A stretch of DNA of 64,000 nucleotides, taken from the NCBI RefSeq assembly GCF_051045985.1, contig NZ_CP157350.1:682001-746000 (forward strand), in the 5' to 3' direction. This DNA comes from Scardovia wiggsiae. GTDB taxonomy: Bacteria; Actinomycetota; Actinomycetes; Actinomycetales; Bifidobacteriaceae. Position numbers and translations under genes: made by a program. Numbering within the stretch: position 1 is the stretch's first letter; the number at the start of each line of letters is the position of its first letter. A model generated the notes under the pieces. The model was given only the letters and a program-made list of their open reading frames with translations, had not been told where the DNA came from and ran no database searches. Of this stretch, positions 34,944-44,664 are shown one piece after another.

Positions 34944-37874
34944 ATGGCTGCTGCTGAGCATACTTCCCGTAGCCTGCGGGTTGCGGACAATGCAATCGTC
35001 CAGACTCTTGATGATCTTCCCAGTGATCAGAAAATCGTGATCCAGGGTGCCCGCGAGCATAACCTGAAGAATGTTGACCTGGCAATACCGCGCAACCGCA
35101 TGGTCGTATTTACAGGGCTGTCAGGCTCCGGCAAGTCTTCCCTTGCTTTCGATACCCTTTTCGCTGAAGGGCAGCGGCGTTATGTAGAATCGCTGTCCGC
35201 CTATGCGCGCCAGTTCCTGGGGCAGATGGACAAGCCTGATGTCGATTTTATTGAAGGCCTGAGCCCGGCAGTATCGATCGACCAGAAGACGACCAACAGG
35301 AATCCGCGTTCAACCGTCGGGACGATCACGGAAATATATGATTACCTGAGGCTCCTGTACGCGCGTGTGGGCATACCCCACTGCCCTGTATGCGGGGAGG
35401 AAGTGACAGCCCAGACCCCCCAGCAGATCGTCGATACGCTGATGAAGCTTCCTGAACGGACCCGTTTCCAGATACTTTCCCCAGTGGCACGCGGAAGGAA
35501 AGGCGAATTCGTTGAAGTCATGGAGACCCTGCGTTCAGACGGCTATGCCCGTGCGATCATCGACGGGCAGCTCCATGAGCTGTCTGAGGATATCAGCCTT
35601 GCACGGCAGAAAAAGCATACTATTGAAATCGTAGTGGACCGTCTGGTGGTCAAAGAGGGGATACGCCAGCGGCTGACCGACTCCGTGGAGACCGCCCTGC
35701 GCCTGGGCAGCGGGATCATTGTTATTGATTATGTCGATAAAGATGAAAAGGACCCTTCCCGCAGGCAGCCTTTTTCTGAAAAGCGCAGCTGCCCTAACGG
35801 CCATGAACTTGAGCTTGACGAGATCGAGCCCAGGACTTTTTCCTTCAATGCGCCATACGGCGCGTGCCCTGAGTGTACAGGCATCGGCTACAAGCTTGAA
35901 ATAGACCCTGAACTTGTTATCCCTGATACGGAGAAATCGCTAGGGGAGGGTGCTGTTGAGCCATGGAGCATGTCAAAGACGCAGTCGCAGTATTACGGGC
36001 ATCTGCTGGACGGCCTGGCTGATGAGCTTGGTTTTTCTATGGATACACCGTGGAAGGACCTTCCTGATACGGTGCGTGAAGCTGTGCTTTACGGGCATAA
36101 TTTCAAGGTAAAAGTCTCCTACCGCAACAGATGGGGCCGCACCCGCGAATACTCGACTGGCTTTGAAGGCGTAGTCCGGGCGCTGATGCGCCGGCATGAT
36201 GAGACTGACTCCGCAATGATGAAGCAGTATTATGAATCGTATATGCGTGAAGTCCCCTGTGCAGTATGCCATGGCAGGAGGCTCAAACCCGAAGTGCTGG
36301 CTGTGACTGTCAGGGGGCAGTCGATCATTGACCTGTGCGACATGCCTGTATCGCAGTGCGCCATGTGGATGGAGCACCTCCGCCTTGAAGGTGCTGCTGC
36401 GCGTATTGCTGCAGAAGTATTGAAAGAGATCCGTGCACGGCTTGCTTTTCTCAATGATGTGGGGCTTAATTACCTGACTATGTCGCGTGCGGCCGCCACC
36501 CTCTCAGGGGGCGAAGCCCAGCGCATACGCCTGGCTACGCAGATAGGCTCAGGCCTGGTGGGGGTCATGTATGTCCTGGATGAGCCGTCTATCGGGCTCC
36601 ATCAGCGCGATAATGAGCGGCTGATCTATACCTTGCATAATCTGCGTGATCTGGGCAATACCCTGATAGTCGTCGAGCATGACCAGGAAACCATAGAAAC
36701 AGCTGACTGGCTTGTCGATATTGGCCCCGGAGCCGGCGAACACGGCGGGGAAGTAGTATATTCAGGCGAAGCTGCAGGGCTGCACAGGGCCGAGCGCTCC
36801 ATTACCGGCGACTACATCAGCGGACGGAGGTCTATTGCGGTTCCGGGGAAACGGCGCCGTACATACAAAACAAAAAAGCTGCGGGTAGTAGGGGCGCGCC
36901 AGAATAACCTGCAGGATATCACCGTAGACTTCCCCCTTGGCGTTATGACAGCAGTCACAGGCGTATCAGGATCCGGGAAATCCACACTGGTCAATCAGAT
37001 ACTGTACCCGGTGCTGGCTGATAAGCTTAACGGTGCGCGCATCGTCCCCGGCAGGCATACCAGGGTGGAAGGGCTTGAACAGGTGAGGAAAGTCATCCAC
37101 GTGGACCAGAACCCTATTGGCCGCACACCGCGTTCGAATCCGGCCACATATACCGGTGTATGGGATAAGATACGCCAGCTTTTTGCCAAGACACCTGAGG
37201 CCCAGGTGCGCGGATATGGCCCCGGCAGATTCTCTTTCAATGTCAAAGGCGGGCGATGCGAAGCATGCCATGGCGACGGCACCCTGAAAATCGAAATGAA
37301 TTTCCTTCCCGATGTCTATGTGGATTGTGAAGTATGCCATGGCAAACGGTACAACAGGGAAACGCTGGAAGTCACCTATAACGGGAAGACTGTGGCGGAT
37401 ATCCTTGATATGCCCATTGAACAGGCCGCTGATTTCTTCAAAGCGTATCCGGGGATCGCAAGGTATCTTGATACCCTGGTCGATGTAGGACTTGGCTATA
37501 TCCGTCTCGGACAGCCTGCCCCGACACTGTCCGGAGGGGAAAGCCAGCGTGTGAAGCTTGCTACAGAACTGCAGAAGCGGTCTGACGGACGTACTGTATA
37601 TATCCTGGATGAGCCGACTACAGGACTCCATTTCGATGATGTCAATAAGCTGCTGTCTGTTCTGCAGGGGCTTGTCGATAAAGGCAATACCGTTATCGTT
37701 ATTGAGCATAACCTGGATGTCATCAAAAGCGCAGACTGGATCATTGATCTGGGACCGGAAGGAGGGGACGGCGGCGGTACTGTTGTTGCGCAGGGTACCC
37801 CCGAGCACGTTGCTGAGGATGAAAACAGCTGGACAGGGAAGTACCTTAAAGATATGCTGAGTACAAAGCATTAA
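34944..37874 (+). CDS. uvrA: Excinuclease ABC subunit A
   Basis: UvrA recognises bulky DNA damage with UvrB. The 976-residue product has the first Walker A GLSGSGKSSLA, four-cysteine zinc modules (HCPVCG; CAVCHGRR; CEACHGDG with CEVCHGKR), two ABC signatures LSGGEAQRI and LSGGESQRV, and the second Walker A GVSGSGKSTLV. The first 28 residues precede the normal UvrA start. It is 18 bases from uvrC and under a LexA box. Confidence 0.97.
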   Translation: MAAAEHTSRSLRVADNAIVQTLDDLPSDQKIVIQGAREHNLKNVDLAIPRNRMVVFTGLSGSGKSSLAFDTLFAEGQRRYVESLSAYARQFLGQMDKPDVDFIEGLSPAVSIDQKTTNRNPRSTVGTITEIYDYLRLLYARVGIPHCPVCGEEVTAQTPQQIVDTLMKLPERTRFQILSPVARGRKGEFVEVMETLRSDGYARAIIDGQLHELSEDISLARQKKHTIEIVVDRLVVKEGIRQRLTDSVETALRLGSGIIVIDYVDKDEKDPSRRQPFSEKRSCPNGHELELDEIEPRTFSFNAPYGACPECTGIGYKLEIDPELVIPDTEKSLGEGAVEPWSMSKTQSQYYGHLLDGLADELGFSMDTPWKDLPDTVREAVLYGHNFKVKVSYRNRWGRTREYSTGFEGVVRALMRRHDETDSAMMKQYYESYMREVPCAVCHGRRLKPEVLAVTVRGQSIIDLCDMPVSQCAMWMEHLRLEGAAARIAAEVLKEIRARLAFLNDVGLNYLTMSRAAATLSGGEAQRIRLATQIGSGLVGVMYVLDEPSIGLHQRDNERLIYTLHNLRDLGNTLIVVEHDQETIETADWLVDIGPGAGEHGGEVVYSGEAAGLHRAERSITGDYISGRRSIAVPGKRRRTYKTKKLRVVGARQNNLQDITVDFPLGVMTAVTGVSGSGKSTLVNQILYPVLADKLNGARIVPGRHTRVEGLEQVRKVIHVDQNPIGRTPRSNPATYTGVWDKIRQLFAKTPEAQVRGYGPGRFSFNVKGGRCEACHGDGTLKIEMNFLPDVYVDCEVCHGKRYNRETLEVTYNGKTVADILDMPIEQAADFFKAYPGIARYLDTLVDVGLGYIRLGQPAPTLSGGESQRVKLATELQKRSDGRTVYILDEPTTGLHFDDVNKLLSVLQGLVDKGNTVIVIEHNLDVIKSADWIIDLGPEGGDGGGTVVAQGTPEHVAEDENSWTGKYLKDMLSTKH

Positions 37875-37892
37875 GGACAGGCACCAGGGCAC

Positions 37893-40220
37893 ATGAGCGA
37901 CTTTAGAAAGACTGGCGGTACTTCCCCGGGGACTAACTCCAACGGCGCCCCTCTCCTGGGGGACAGCCGTGACCTTTTCCGCCCCAAGGCTTCTGATATC
38001 CCTGTGCAGCCGGGAGTTTACAAGTGGAGGGATGCTGATGGCAGGGTCATCTATGTGGGGAAAGCAAAAAACCTGCGCAGCCGGCTGAGCAATTATTTCC
38101 AGCCTCTGGAGAACCTCCATCCGCGGACGCAGTCAATGGTCCTCACAGCGCGGAGCCTTGAATGGACGGTTGTAGGGACTGAACTGGAATCCCTGACACT
38201 CGAATATACGTGGATCAAGGAGTTCGACCCGCGGTTCAATGTTGTTTTCAGAGATGATAAAACGTATCCGTATCTGGCTATCTCTGTTAACGAAGAGATA
38301 CCGCGCATCTGGGTAACCCGTAACAGGAACCGCAGGGGCACCAGGTATTTCGGCCCTTACGCAAAAGTATGGAATATGAGGAAGACCCTGGATTCCCTGC
38401 TGCATGCTTACCCTGTCCGTACCTGCACGCCGTCCGTGTTCCATAAAGCCCAGGTAACAGGCAGGCCGTGTCTGCTGGCCTATATAGGCAAATGCTCCGC
38501 GCCGTGCGTAGGGTGGATATCGCCGCAGGACCACAGGCAGCTGTGTGAACAGGTGATAGGGATACTTACCGGGAAATTAGGCAAAGCTTATGCCAGGCAG
38601 CTTACCGGGAAAATGCAGTCAGCGAGCGCTGAACTTGATTTTGAAGCTGCTGCCAAGCTGAGGGACCAGATCACCGCTCTGTCTTCCGTACTGGAGCAGA
38701 ATTCAGTAGTCCTGGACGACAGTGTGGACGCAGATATTTTCGGGCTGGCTTCTGATGAGCTGGAAGCCAGCGTCCACTGCTTTTTCGTCAGGGCGGGGAC
38801 GATACGGGGCGAGCGGAGCTGGAGCGTTGAACGGGTCGAAGATGTTGACGACAGCCAGTTAGTCTCTGACCTTATACCGCAGGTATATTCTGATCTGGCA
38901 GAGGAGAGCCGCAGGCAGGAAGGCGTTTCTATTGCGGTTTCCCGCAGCAGGGATGCCCTCGCCCCAAGCCAGCAGGTTACAGCGAAGGATGCTGTTTCCC
39001 GTGCACAGGTGACCAGGAAGAGGCGCAGCAGGCAGGAAGAGACTGGGCGTGATGACCTCCTTTCCCCGATATCGCCGGTACCGCGTGAAGTGGTCGTCCC
39101 CGTGCTCCCCTCACGCAAAGACGAGCTTGAAGCATGGCTGTCGGGTATACGGGGATCAGCGGTAAGCGTACGTGTTGCATCGCGGGGTGAGAAACGCGCC
39201 CTTATGGAACGCGCGAATACGAACGCGCAGCAGACCCTTATGAGGGTCAAATCAAGCCGTATGACTGATATGGGGATGCGGACCCAGGCCCTTAATGAGA
39301 TTGCTGAAGCACTTGGGCTTAAAGAGGCGCCCCTGCGGATCGAATGCTACGATATATCCAATGCTTCCGGAGGGGGGTACCAGGTCGCTTCCATGGTCGT
39401 TTTTGAAGACGGGATCGCCCGCAAGAAAGAATACAGGCATTTCGCTATCCGCGGCAAGGACGGGCAGGGCGCCGCTGATGATACCAGTGCGATTTATGAG
39501 ACCCTTACCCGCCGTTTCAGACACGGCAATATCGCAGGTGACAGCGGGCAGAGCATAGAAGAGATGAAGCGCATCGAAAGTGCCCGCAGAACGCAGGAGC
39601 CGCAGGGGAATGGGAATATTCCCGATATCCCTGCCGATACCGGTCAGCAGGCCGGGCGCGCGGACGCCGGGCAGAGGAGCCTTCCTGCAAAGGGTACTGA
39701 GGCTCAGGCTGCAGGGGATATCCAGGATCCGGCTGATGCAGTCCAGCAGGATACTGACAGGCGCCATTTCGCGTATACACCCAACCTTATTGTCGTTGAT
39801 GGGGGAAAGCCGCAGGCCAATGCGGCGGCCCGCGCCCTGGAAGATCTTAATATTTCTGATGTTGCTGTCTGCGGCCTCGCTAAAAAGCTTGAAGAGATAT
39901 GGCTTCCCGATGACAGGTATCCGGTCATTATGAAACGTCAGAGTGAAGGGATGTACCTTATGCAGAGGGTGAGGGATGAATCCCACCGCTTTGCTATCGC
40001 ATACCATCGCAAAAAGCGCAGCAAGGGCCTGCTCACTTCGATCCTTGACAATGCGGATGGTATTGGGGAAACTTTCCAGAAGAAGCTGCTGGCGCATTTC
40101 GGCTCCGTTAAGGCGATACGCGCTGCAAGTATTGAACAGATCCGGGAAGTCAGGGGGATCGGCGCAAAGAAAGCCGAGGCGGTCTATTCTGCTGTGCATG
40201 CTTCGCAGGAAAAGGCATAG
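37893..40220 (+). CDS. uvrC: Excinuclease ABC subunit C, with internal low-complexity insertion
   Basis: UvrC makes both incisions in nucleotide excision repair. The N-terminal GIY-YIG nuclease (QPGVYKWRDADGRVIYVGKA), UvrB-binding UVR region, RNase H-like domain (ECYDISNASGG and VVDGGKPQ) and C-terminal helix-hairpin-helix pair are present. At 775 residues it exceeds the E. coli form (610) because of two extra stretches: residues about 345-400, Arg/Ser rich, and 545-625, Gln/Gly/Asp rich and disordered. The second sits inside the RNase H-like domain between conserved blocks. Confidence 0.95.
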   Translation: MSDFRKTGGTSPGTNSNGAPLLGDSRDLFRPKASDIPVQPGVYKWRDADGRVIYVGKAKNLRSRLSNYFQPLENLHPRTQSMVLTARSLEWTVVGTELESLTLEYTWIKEFDPRFNVVFRDDKTYPYLAISVNEEIPRIWVTRNRNRRGTRYFGPYAKVWNMRKTLDSLLHAYPVRTCTPSVFHKAQVTGRPCLLAYIGKCSAPCVGWISPQDHRQLCEQVIGILTGKLGKAYARQLTGKMQSASAELDFEAAAKLRDQITALSSVLEQNSVVLDDSVDADIFGLASDELEASVHCFFVRAGTIRGERSWSVERVEDVDDSQLVSDLIPQVYSDLAEESRRQEGVSIAVSRSRDALAPSQQVTAKDAVSRAQVTRKRRSRQEETGRDDLLSPISPVPREVVVPVLPSRKDELEAWLSGIRGSAVSVRVASRGEKRALMERANTNAQQTLMRVKSSRMTDMGMRTQALNEIAEALGLKEAPLRIECYDISNASGGGYQVASMVVFEDGIARKKEYRHFAIRGKDGQGAADDTSAIYETLTRRFRHGNIAGDSGQSIEEMKRIESARRTQEPQGNGNIPDIPADTGQQAGRADAGQRSLPAKGTEAQAAGDIQDPADAVQQDTDRRHFAYTPNLIVVDGGKPQANAAARALEDLNISDVAVCGLAKKLEEIWLPDDRYPVIMKRQSEGMYLMQRVRDESHRFAIAYHRKKRSKGLLTSILDNADGIGETFQKKLLAHFGSVKAIRAASIEQIREVRGIGAKKAEAVYSAVHASQEKA

Positions 40221-40293
40221 GTGAGGAAAGGGGTTTGTAGAGGGGGAGACGTTATGCTGAGTACTACCGGTTTTCACGCGGGAGATGGATGAT

Positions 40294-41229
40294 ATGACAG
40301 AAAAACAGAGGCCTGGCCCGAAAGATATTTTTGAGGTCCTCCTTATTACAGGGATGTCCGGTGCCGGGCGTACTCACGCTGCTGACAGCGTTGAAGATAT
40401 TGGCTGGTATGTAGTAGATAATATGCCGCCAAAATTCCTCATACCGATGGTTGATATGATGACGAGCTCAGAGTCGGGTTTCCATAAGCTTGCTGCTGTT
40501 ATTGATGTGCGGTCGCGTGATTATTTTGATGACCTGGCTGAAGTCATCAGCCATTTGGATGATTTGGGCGTTAAAACGCGGATACTGTTCCTGGATGCTT
40601 CTGATGATGAGCTTATCAAACGGTATGAAAGCGTGCGCAGGCCCCACCCGCTGCAGAACGGCGGACGGCTCATAGACGGCATCCGGGAGGAACGCGACCT
40701 TCTCTCAGCGCTTAAAGAACGTTCTGATATCGTTATAGATACTACAGGGCTGAGCATCCACCAGCTGTCTACGCATATTTATGAGAATCTTGTAGGCAAA
40801 GGTGCGTCTACTGTCAATGTCCACATTTTCAGTTTCGGGTTTAAGCACGGGGTCCCTACTGATGCCGATTTTATTGCTGACGTGCGGTTCCTCCCCAATC
40901 CTTTCTGGGTTCCGGAACTGCGGAACCTCAACGGCAATGATACCCCGGTAAGCGAATACGTCCTGCACAGTGAAGGCGCGCAGGAATTCCTGGATAATTA
41001 TGTTTCTGCCCTGCTTATTGCCATTGAAGGGTACTCCCGTGAGGATAAGCACTTTGTAACTATTGGGGTGGGCTGCACCGGAGGGCAGCACAGGTCTGTA
41101 GCCATGAGTGAAGAAATAGCACGGCGTTTGAGGAAACACAGCCTGAATGTAACAGTATCAGCCCGTGAACTTGACCGGAAGGATCAGGACGCAGGGACCA
41201 CTGCAGGCGGCCAGAAAAGGTCCTCATAA
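40294..41229 (+). CDS. rapZ: RapZ/YvcJ-family RNase adapter, GTP/ATP-binding
   Basis: RapZ-family proteins are nucleotide-binding adapters; in E. coli RapZ guides RNase E-mediated decay of a small RNA, while Gram-positive relatives bind nucleotide sugars. The P-loop reads GMSGAGRTHA, with Arg where Walker A has Lys. C-terminal landmarks are the FGFKHGVPTDADFIADVRFL block and the GCTGGQHRSV motif. I start at ATG 40294, nine bases after GGAG; the ATG at 40285 is too close to that site. It lies in the conserved uvrC-rapZ-whiA order. Confidence 0.93.
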   Translation: MTEKQRPGPKDIFEVLLITGMSGAGRTHAADSVEDIGWYVVDNMPPKFLIPMVDMMTSSESGFHKLAAVIDVRSRDYFDDLAEVISHLDDLGVKTRILFLDASDDELIKRYESVRRPHPLQNGGRLIDGIREERDLLSALKERSDIVIDTTGLSIHQLSTHIYENLVGKGASTVNVHIFSFGFKHGVPTDADFIADVRFLPNPFWVPELRNLNGNDTPVSEYVLHSEGAQEFLDNYVSALLIAIEGYSREDKHFVTIGVGCTGGQHRSVAMSEEIARRLRKHSLNVTVSARELDRKDQDAGTTAGGQKRSS

Positions 41230-41359
41230 ATTTGTTCAGGTGGTAACGCTACAATAGCAGAGTTTGTTTTAACCGATAGTACCGTGAAGATGGCGTGTCC
41301 TAGGGCGTGTTGAGCGTGTCGCGCTGCACAGGGAAACAGGAAATGACCAAGGAGGGCTC

Positions 41360-42313
41360 GTGGCATTAGTCGACGAGGTCAAAGATGAGTTAGCTGCCAT
41401 TACTGATGGGGCAGCAAGCATTAAAAAGGCTCAGGCTTCCGCCATGATCCGTTTTGGGGGAGGGCTTCGTACCTTTCAGAAGCATATAGTCGTTATTACC
41501 CAGTTCTCGAATCTTCAGGCCGCTCGCTGGCTGCAGAATACGGTTAAAACTGTTTATGGGCATGAAACAGAGCTCGTCCAGACGACCCGTGACCTTCCCC
41601 GCGGAACGGTGAACTGGTATTCAGTACGGGTCTTCCACGATGGAGGGGCTCTGGCCCTCCAGTCAGGTATGCTTGACCGCCGCCGGCGCCCTGTAAGAGG
41701 GCTTCCTGAAGAGGTCGTCCAGGGCAACATAGCACAGGTCAAAGCTGCGTGGAGGGGCGCTTTCCTTTCCCGGGGCGTACTTTCCGAGCCGGGCAGGCCG
41801 CCGTACCTTGAAATAGTCTGCCCGGGCATTGAAGCTGCGGAGGCGCTCATATATATGGCACGCCGACTGGGTATTTCTGTTTCAAAACGCAAAGTTATGA
41901 GTTCTTTGCGCGTTACCCTGCGTGATTCCGATGTTATTGAACGCATGCTTATCCTTATGGGGGCAGCAGGCACTGCCCGCGAATGGAGCGGCAAGCGCAG
42001 CGAAAGCGAGATACGCGGCAAGGCCAACAGGCTTGCCAATTTTGATGATGCCAATATGCGCCGCAGTGCTAAAGCGGCTGTCGAAGCAAGCGAAAAGGTT
42101 ATCCACGCTTTTGAAGTACTCGGCAATGATATCCCTGAAAACCTGCGTGCTGCGGGGCAGCTCCGCCTTGACCACCGTGAAGCAAGCCTTGAAGAGCTGG
42201 GACGCCTCGCTGACCCGCCTATCACCAAAGATGCTATTGCCGGGCGTATCCGCAGACTGCTGCAGCTGTCGGCGAAAGTCGAGAAACAGCGGGCATCAGC
42301 TGATCAGGACTGA
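41360..42313 (+). CDS. whiA: Sporulation/cell-division regulator WhiA
   Basis: WhiA is a LAGLIDADG-like DNA-binding protein that controls division genes in actinobacteria. The 317-residue product begins VDEVKDELAAI and ends with the helix-turn-helix SLEELGRLADPPITKDAIAG. GTG is the start, with AAGGAGG seven bases upstream. The gap before it (130 bases) has no clear promoter. In a non-sporulating organism its likely targets are division genes. Confidence 0.95.
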   Translation: MALVDEVKDELAAITDGAASIKKAQASAMIRFGGGLRTFQKHIVVITQFSNLQAARWLQNTVKTVYGHETELVQTTRDLPRGTVNWYSVRVFHDGGALALQSGMLDRRRRPVRGLPEEVVQGNIAQVKAAWRGAFLSRGVLSEPGRPPYLEIVCPGIEAAEALIYMARRLGISVSKRKVMSSLRVTLRDSDVIERMLILMGAAGTAREWSGKRSESEIRGKANRLANFDDANMRRSAKAAVEASEKVIHAFEVLGNDIPENLRAAGQLRLDHREASLEELGRLADPPITKDAIAGRIRRLLQLSAKVEKQRASADQD

Positions 42314-42421
42314 TGCTGTGAATAGGCACTCCCTGAGTTAGAATAAGTAGGTCACTAAAGCGAAAAGAGGTATCAGTAAAGCGTATCTCTTTTTTCATAT
42401 GTCATCATAAGAAAGGATATT

Positions 42422-43618
42422 ATGAAGACACTTAAGGATCTTGGAGATCTTAAAGGCAAGCGGGTCCTTGTCCGCGCTGATTTCAACGTTCCGCTTGACG
42501 GTACTACGATCACTGATGATGGCCGTATCCGTGCAGCGCTCCCGACTATCAATGAACTGCGCAGCGATGGCGCAAAGGTCATTATTATGGCGCATCTTGG
42601 GCGTCCCAAGGGGCAGGCAGTCCCCGGGCTCTCTCTGGCGCCTGTGGCTGCACGGCTCAGCGAGCTTCTTGGCGTACCGGTAACACTCGCCCATGATACA
42701 TATGGCGAGGATGCCCGCGCAAAAGTTGATTCCATGGAAAACGGTGATGTAGTCCTCCTTGAAAACGTGCGTTTCAACCCTGAAGAAACAAGCAAAGATG
42801 CAGATGAGCGCGCAGCTTATGCACGGAAGATCGCGCAGCTTGGGGATGTTTTTGTTTCCGATGGTTTTGGTGTCGTCCACAGGGCACAGGGCTCTGATTA
42901 TGACGTAGCAGCCGATCTTCCATCAGCAGCGGGCCTTCTTGTAGAAAAGGAAGTAGCTGCCCTGTCCAAAGCTACAGATAATCCTGAAAGGCCGTTTACT
43001 GTAGTCCTTGGCGGTTCTAAAGTCTCCGACAAGCTCGGTGTCATCTCCAATCTCCTCGATAAGGCTGACCGTCTTATCATCGGTGGGGGAATGGTTTTCA
43101 CCTTCCTCAAGGCCCTTGGCTATGAGACAGGTACATCTTTGCTTGAGGAAGATATGGTCCCCCAGGCAAAAGAATATCTTGATACAGCGCAGAAGAACGG
43201 TGTCGAGATCGTGCTTCCTGTGGATATCCTTGCTGCAGATACCTTCGCAGCGGACTCACCGTATGAGGCTGTCAGCGCTGATGCCATCCCTGCCGATAAG
43301 ATGGGACTGGATATCGGCCCACAGTCGCAGAAGCTTTTCCATGATAAGATCGTGGACTCTAAGACGGTAGTCTGGAACGGGCCTATGGGCGTGTTTGAAT
43401 TCCCCGAATTCGCCAAAGGGACAGCAGCTGTTGCCCAGGGCCTTATAGATGCTACGCGCAACAGGGCTTTCACCATTGTTGGCGGCGGTGATTCAGCTGC
43501 TGCAGTACGCCGACTGGGATTTGATGAAAATGATTTCTCCCATATCTCGACAGGCGGCGGCGCCTCCCTGGAGTTCCTTGAAGGGAAAACGCTCCCTGGT
43601 TTAAGCGTCCTGGATTAA
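42422..43618 (+). CDS. pgk: Phosphoglycerate kinase
   Basis: Pgk converts 1,3-bisphosphoglycerate to 3-phosphoglycerate, making ATP in the lower bifid shunt. The 398-residue product has RVLVRADFNVPLDG at the start, the ENVRFNPEE and HRAQGSD substrate motifs, and the GGGDSAAA nucleotide motif near the end. GAAAGGA precedes the ATG. It is followed by two strong hairpins and tpiA. Confidence 0.97.
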   Translation: MKTLKDLGDLKGKRVLVRADFNVPLDGTTITDDGRIRAALPTINELRSDGAKVIIMAHLGRPKGQAVPGLSLAPVAARLSELLGVPVTLAHDTYGEDARAKVDSMENGDVVLLENVRFNPEETSKDADERAAYARKIAQLGDVFVSDGFGVVHRAQGSDYDVAADLPSAAGLLVEKEVAALSKATDNPERPFTVVLGGSKVSDKLGVISNLLDKADRLIIGGGMVFTFLKALGYETGTSLLEEDMVPQAKEYLDTAQKNGVEIVLPVDILAADTFAADSPYEAVSADAIPADKMGLDIGPQSQKLFHDKIVDSKTVVWNGPMGVFEFPEFAKGTAAVAQGLIDATRNRAFTIVGGGDSAAAVRRLGFDENDFSHISTGGGASLEFLEGKTLPGLSVLD

Positions 43619-43630
43619 TACGGTACCGGA

Positions 43631-43648
43631 CAGGACGGATCCGTCCTG
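43631..43648 (+). repeat. 18-base perfect palindrome after pgk
   Basis: CAGGACGGATCCGTCCTG is perfectly self-complementary and begins 13 bases after the pgk stop. Flanking GGTACCGG (43622-43629) is partly complementary to GTACCGGG further on, so a larger fold with the next hairpin is possible. No T-run follows. Confidence 0.7.
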
Positions 43649-43663
43649 CCCGGATGAAAAGAA

Positions 43664-43708
43664 AGGCCTGTCTGCCGGGCACTGATAGTACAGACGGCAG
43701 ACAGGCCT
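43664..43708 (+). repeat. 14-bp stem-loop between pgk and tpiA
   Basis: A perfect 14-bp stem AGGCCTGTCTGCCG/CGGCAGACAGGCCT encloses 17 bases. There is no T-run directly after it, so it is more likely an RNA-stability or processing structure than a terminator; it starts 43 bases before the tpiA ATG region. Confidence 0.75.
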
Positions 43709-43750
43709 GTACCGGGACAGCAGCTGTTGCAGTTTTGATTTGTAGATGGG

Positions 43751-44551
43751 ATGTATATGCGTACACCAGTAGTCGCAGGCAACTGGAAGATGAATTTTGA
43801 CCATATAGAGGCAACATACTTCGTTCAGAAGTTGGCGTGGCTTCTGCGGGATGCGCATTTCGATTATTCCTCCTGCACAGTTGTCATCACGCCCCCTTTT
43901 ACTTCCATACGCAGTGTCCAGGTACTTGTTGAAGCTGACCATCTGAAGATTCGGTACGGCGCGCAGACTGTCTCTGTAACGTCCCAGGGGGCTTTTACAG
44001 GTGATGTGTCAGCAGATATGCTTGCGCAGCTCGGATGCAAATATGTTATTGTAGGGCATTCTGAACGGCGCAAATACCATCCCGATGATGATGCCAACCT
44101 TGTTGACCAGATACGTGCCGTGCTGGCGGCAGGGATGCATCCTATCCTGTGCGTCGGGGAGGGGCTTACTGAGCGCCGGCGGGGCATTGAGCTGAATTAT
44201 GCCGTCGGGCAGGTCGATGATGTCACCCGTGACCTGGGCAAGGAAGAAGCTGAACAGATGCTTATTGCATATGAGCCTGTATGGGCGATAGGGACTGGCC
44301 TGGTAGCTACTCCGCAGACCGCTCAGGATGCTGCTCATGCTATCAGGGACCATTTCGGGCATGTGTATGGTAAAGCAACCGCTGATACTATCCCAATCCT
44401 GTATGGAGGGTCGGTAACATCCCAGAATGCGATGGACCTTATGGACCAGGCGCATGATGTTGACGGGTTCCTTGTTGGTGGCGCCTCCCTGGATCCCGAA
44501 GAATTTTCTATGATTGTACGTCTGACCCAGAAGGCTGTGCATAAGCGCTGA
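43751..44551 (+). CDS. tpiA: Triosephosphate isomerase
   Basis: TpiA interconverts dihydroxyacetone phosphate and glyceraldehyde 3-phosphate. All catalytic parts are present: VAGNWKMN (Asn/Lys), IVGHSERRKYH (His) and AYEPVWAIGTG (Glu), then GGSVTSQNAMDLM. The start may be ATG 43757 rather than 43751, since GATGGG is better spaced to the second. 266 residues is a normal length. Confidence 0.97.
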   Translation: MYMRTPVVAGNWKMNFDHIEATYFVQKLAWLLRDAHFDYSSCTVVITPPFTSIRSVQVLVEADHLKIRYGAQTVSVTSQGAFTGDVSADMLAQLGCKYVIVGHSERRKYHPDDDANLVDQIRAVLAAGMHPILCVGEGLTERRRGIELNYAVGQVDDVTRDLGKEEAEQMLIAYEPVWAIGTGLVATPQTAQDAAHAIRDHFGHVYGKATADTIPILYGGSVTSQNAMDLMDQAHDVDGFLVGGASLDPEEFSMIVRLTQKAVHKR

Positions 44552-44664
44552 CGGCGGCAATACCCGCGGCTGCTGTGGAGGGCGCATCACAGGCACTATA
44601 AGGCACTGTATGTATTCCTGTGTGTGGTGTATATTACTTAAGGAACATATCGAAAGGATTATGA

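Noticed and set aside
43664..43708. Reading the pgk-tpiA hairpin as a terminator
   Set aside because: No T-run follows the stem directly; the nearest T-rich stretch is more than 20 bases away.
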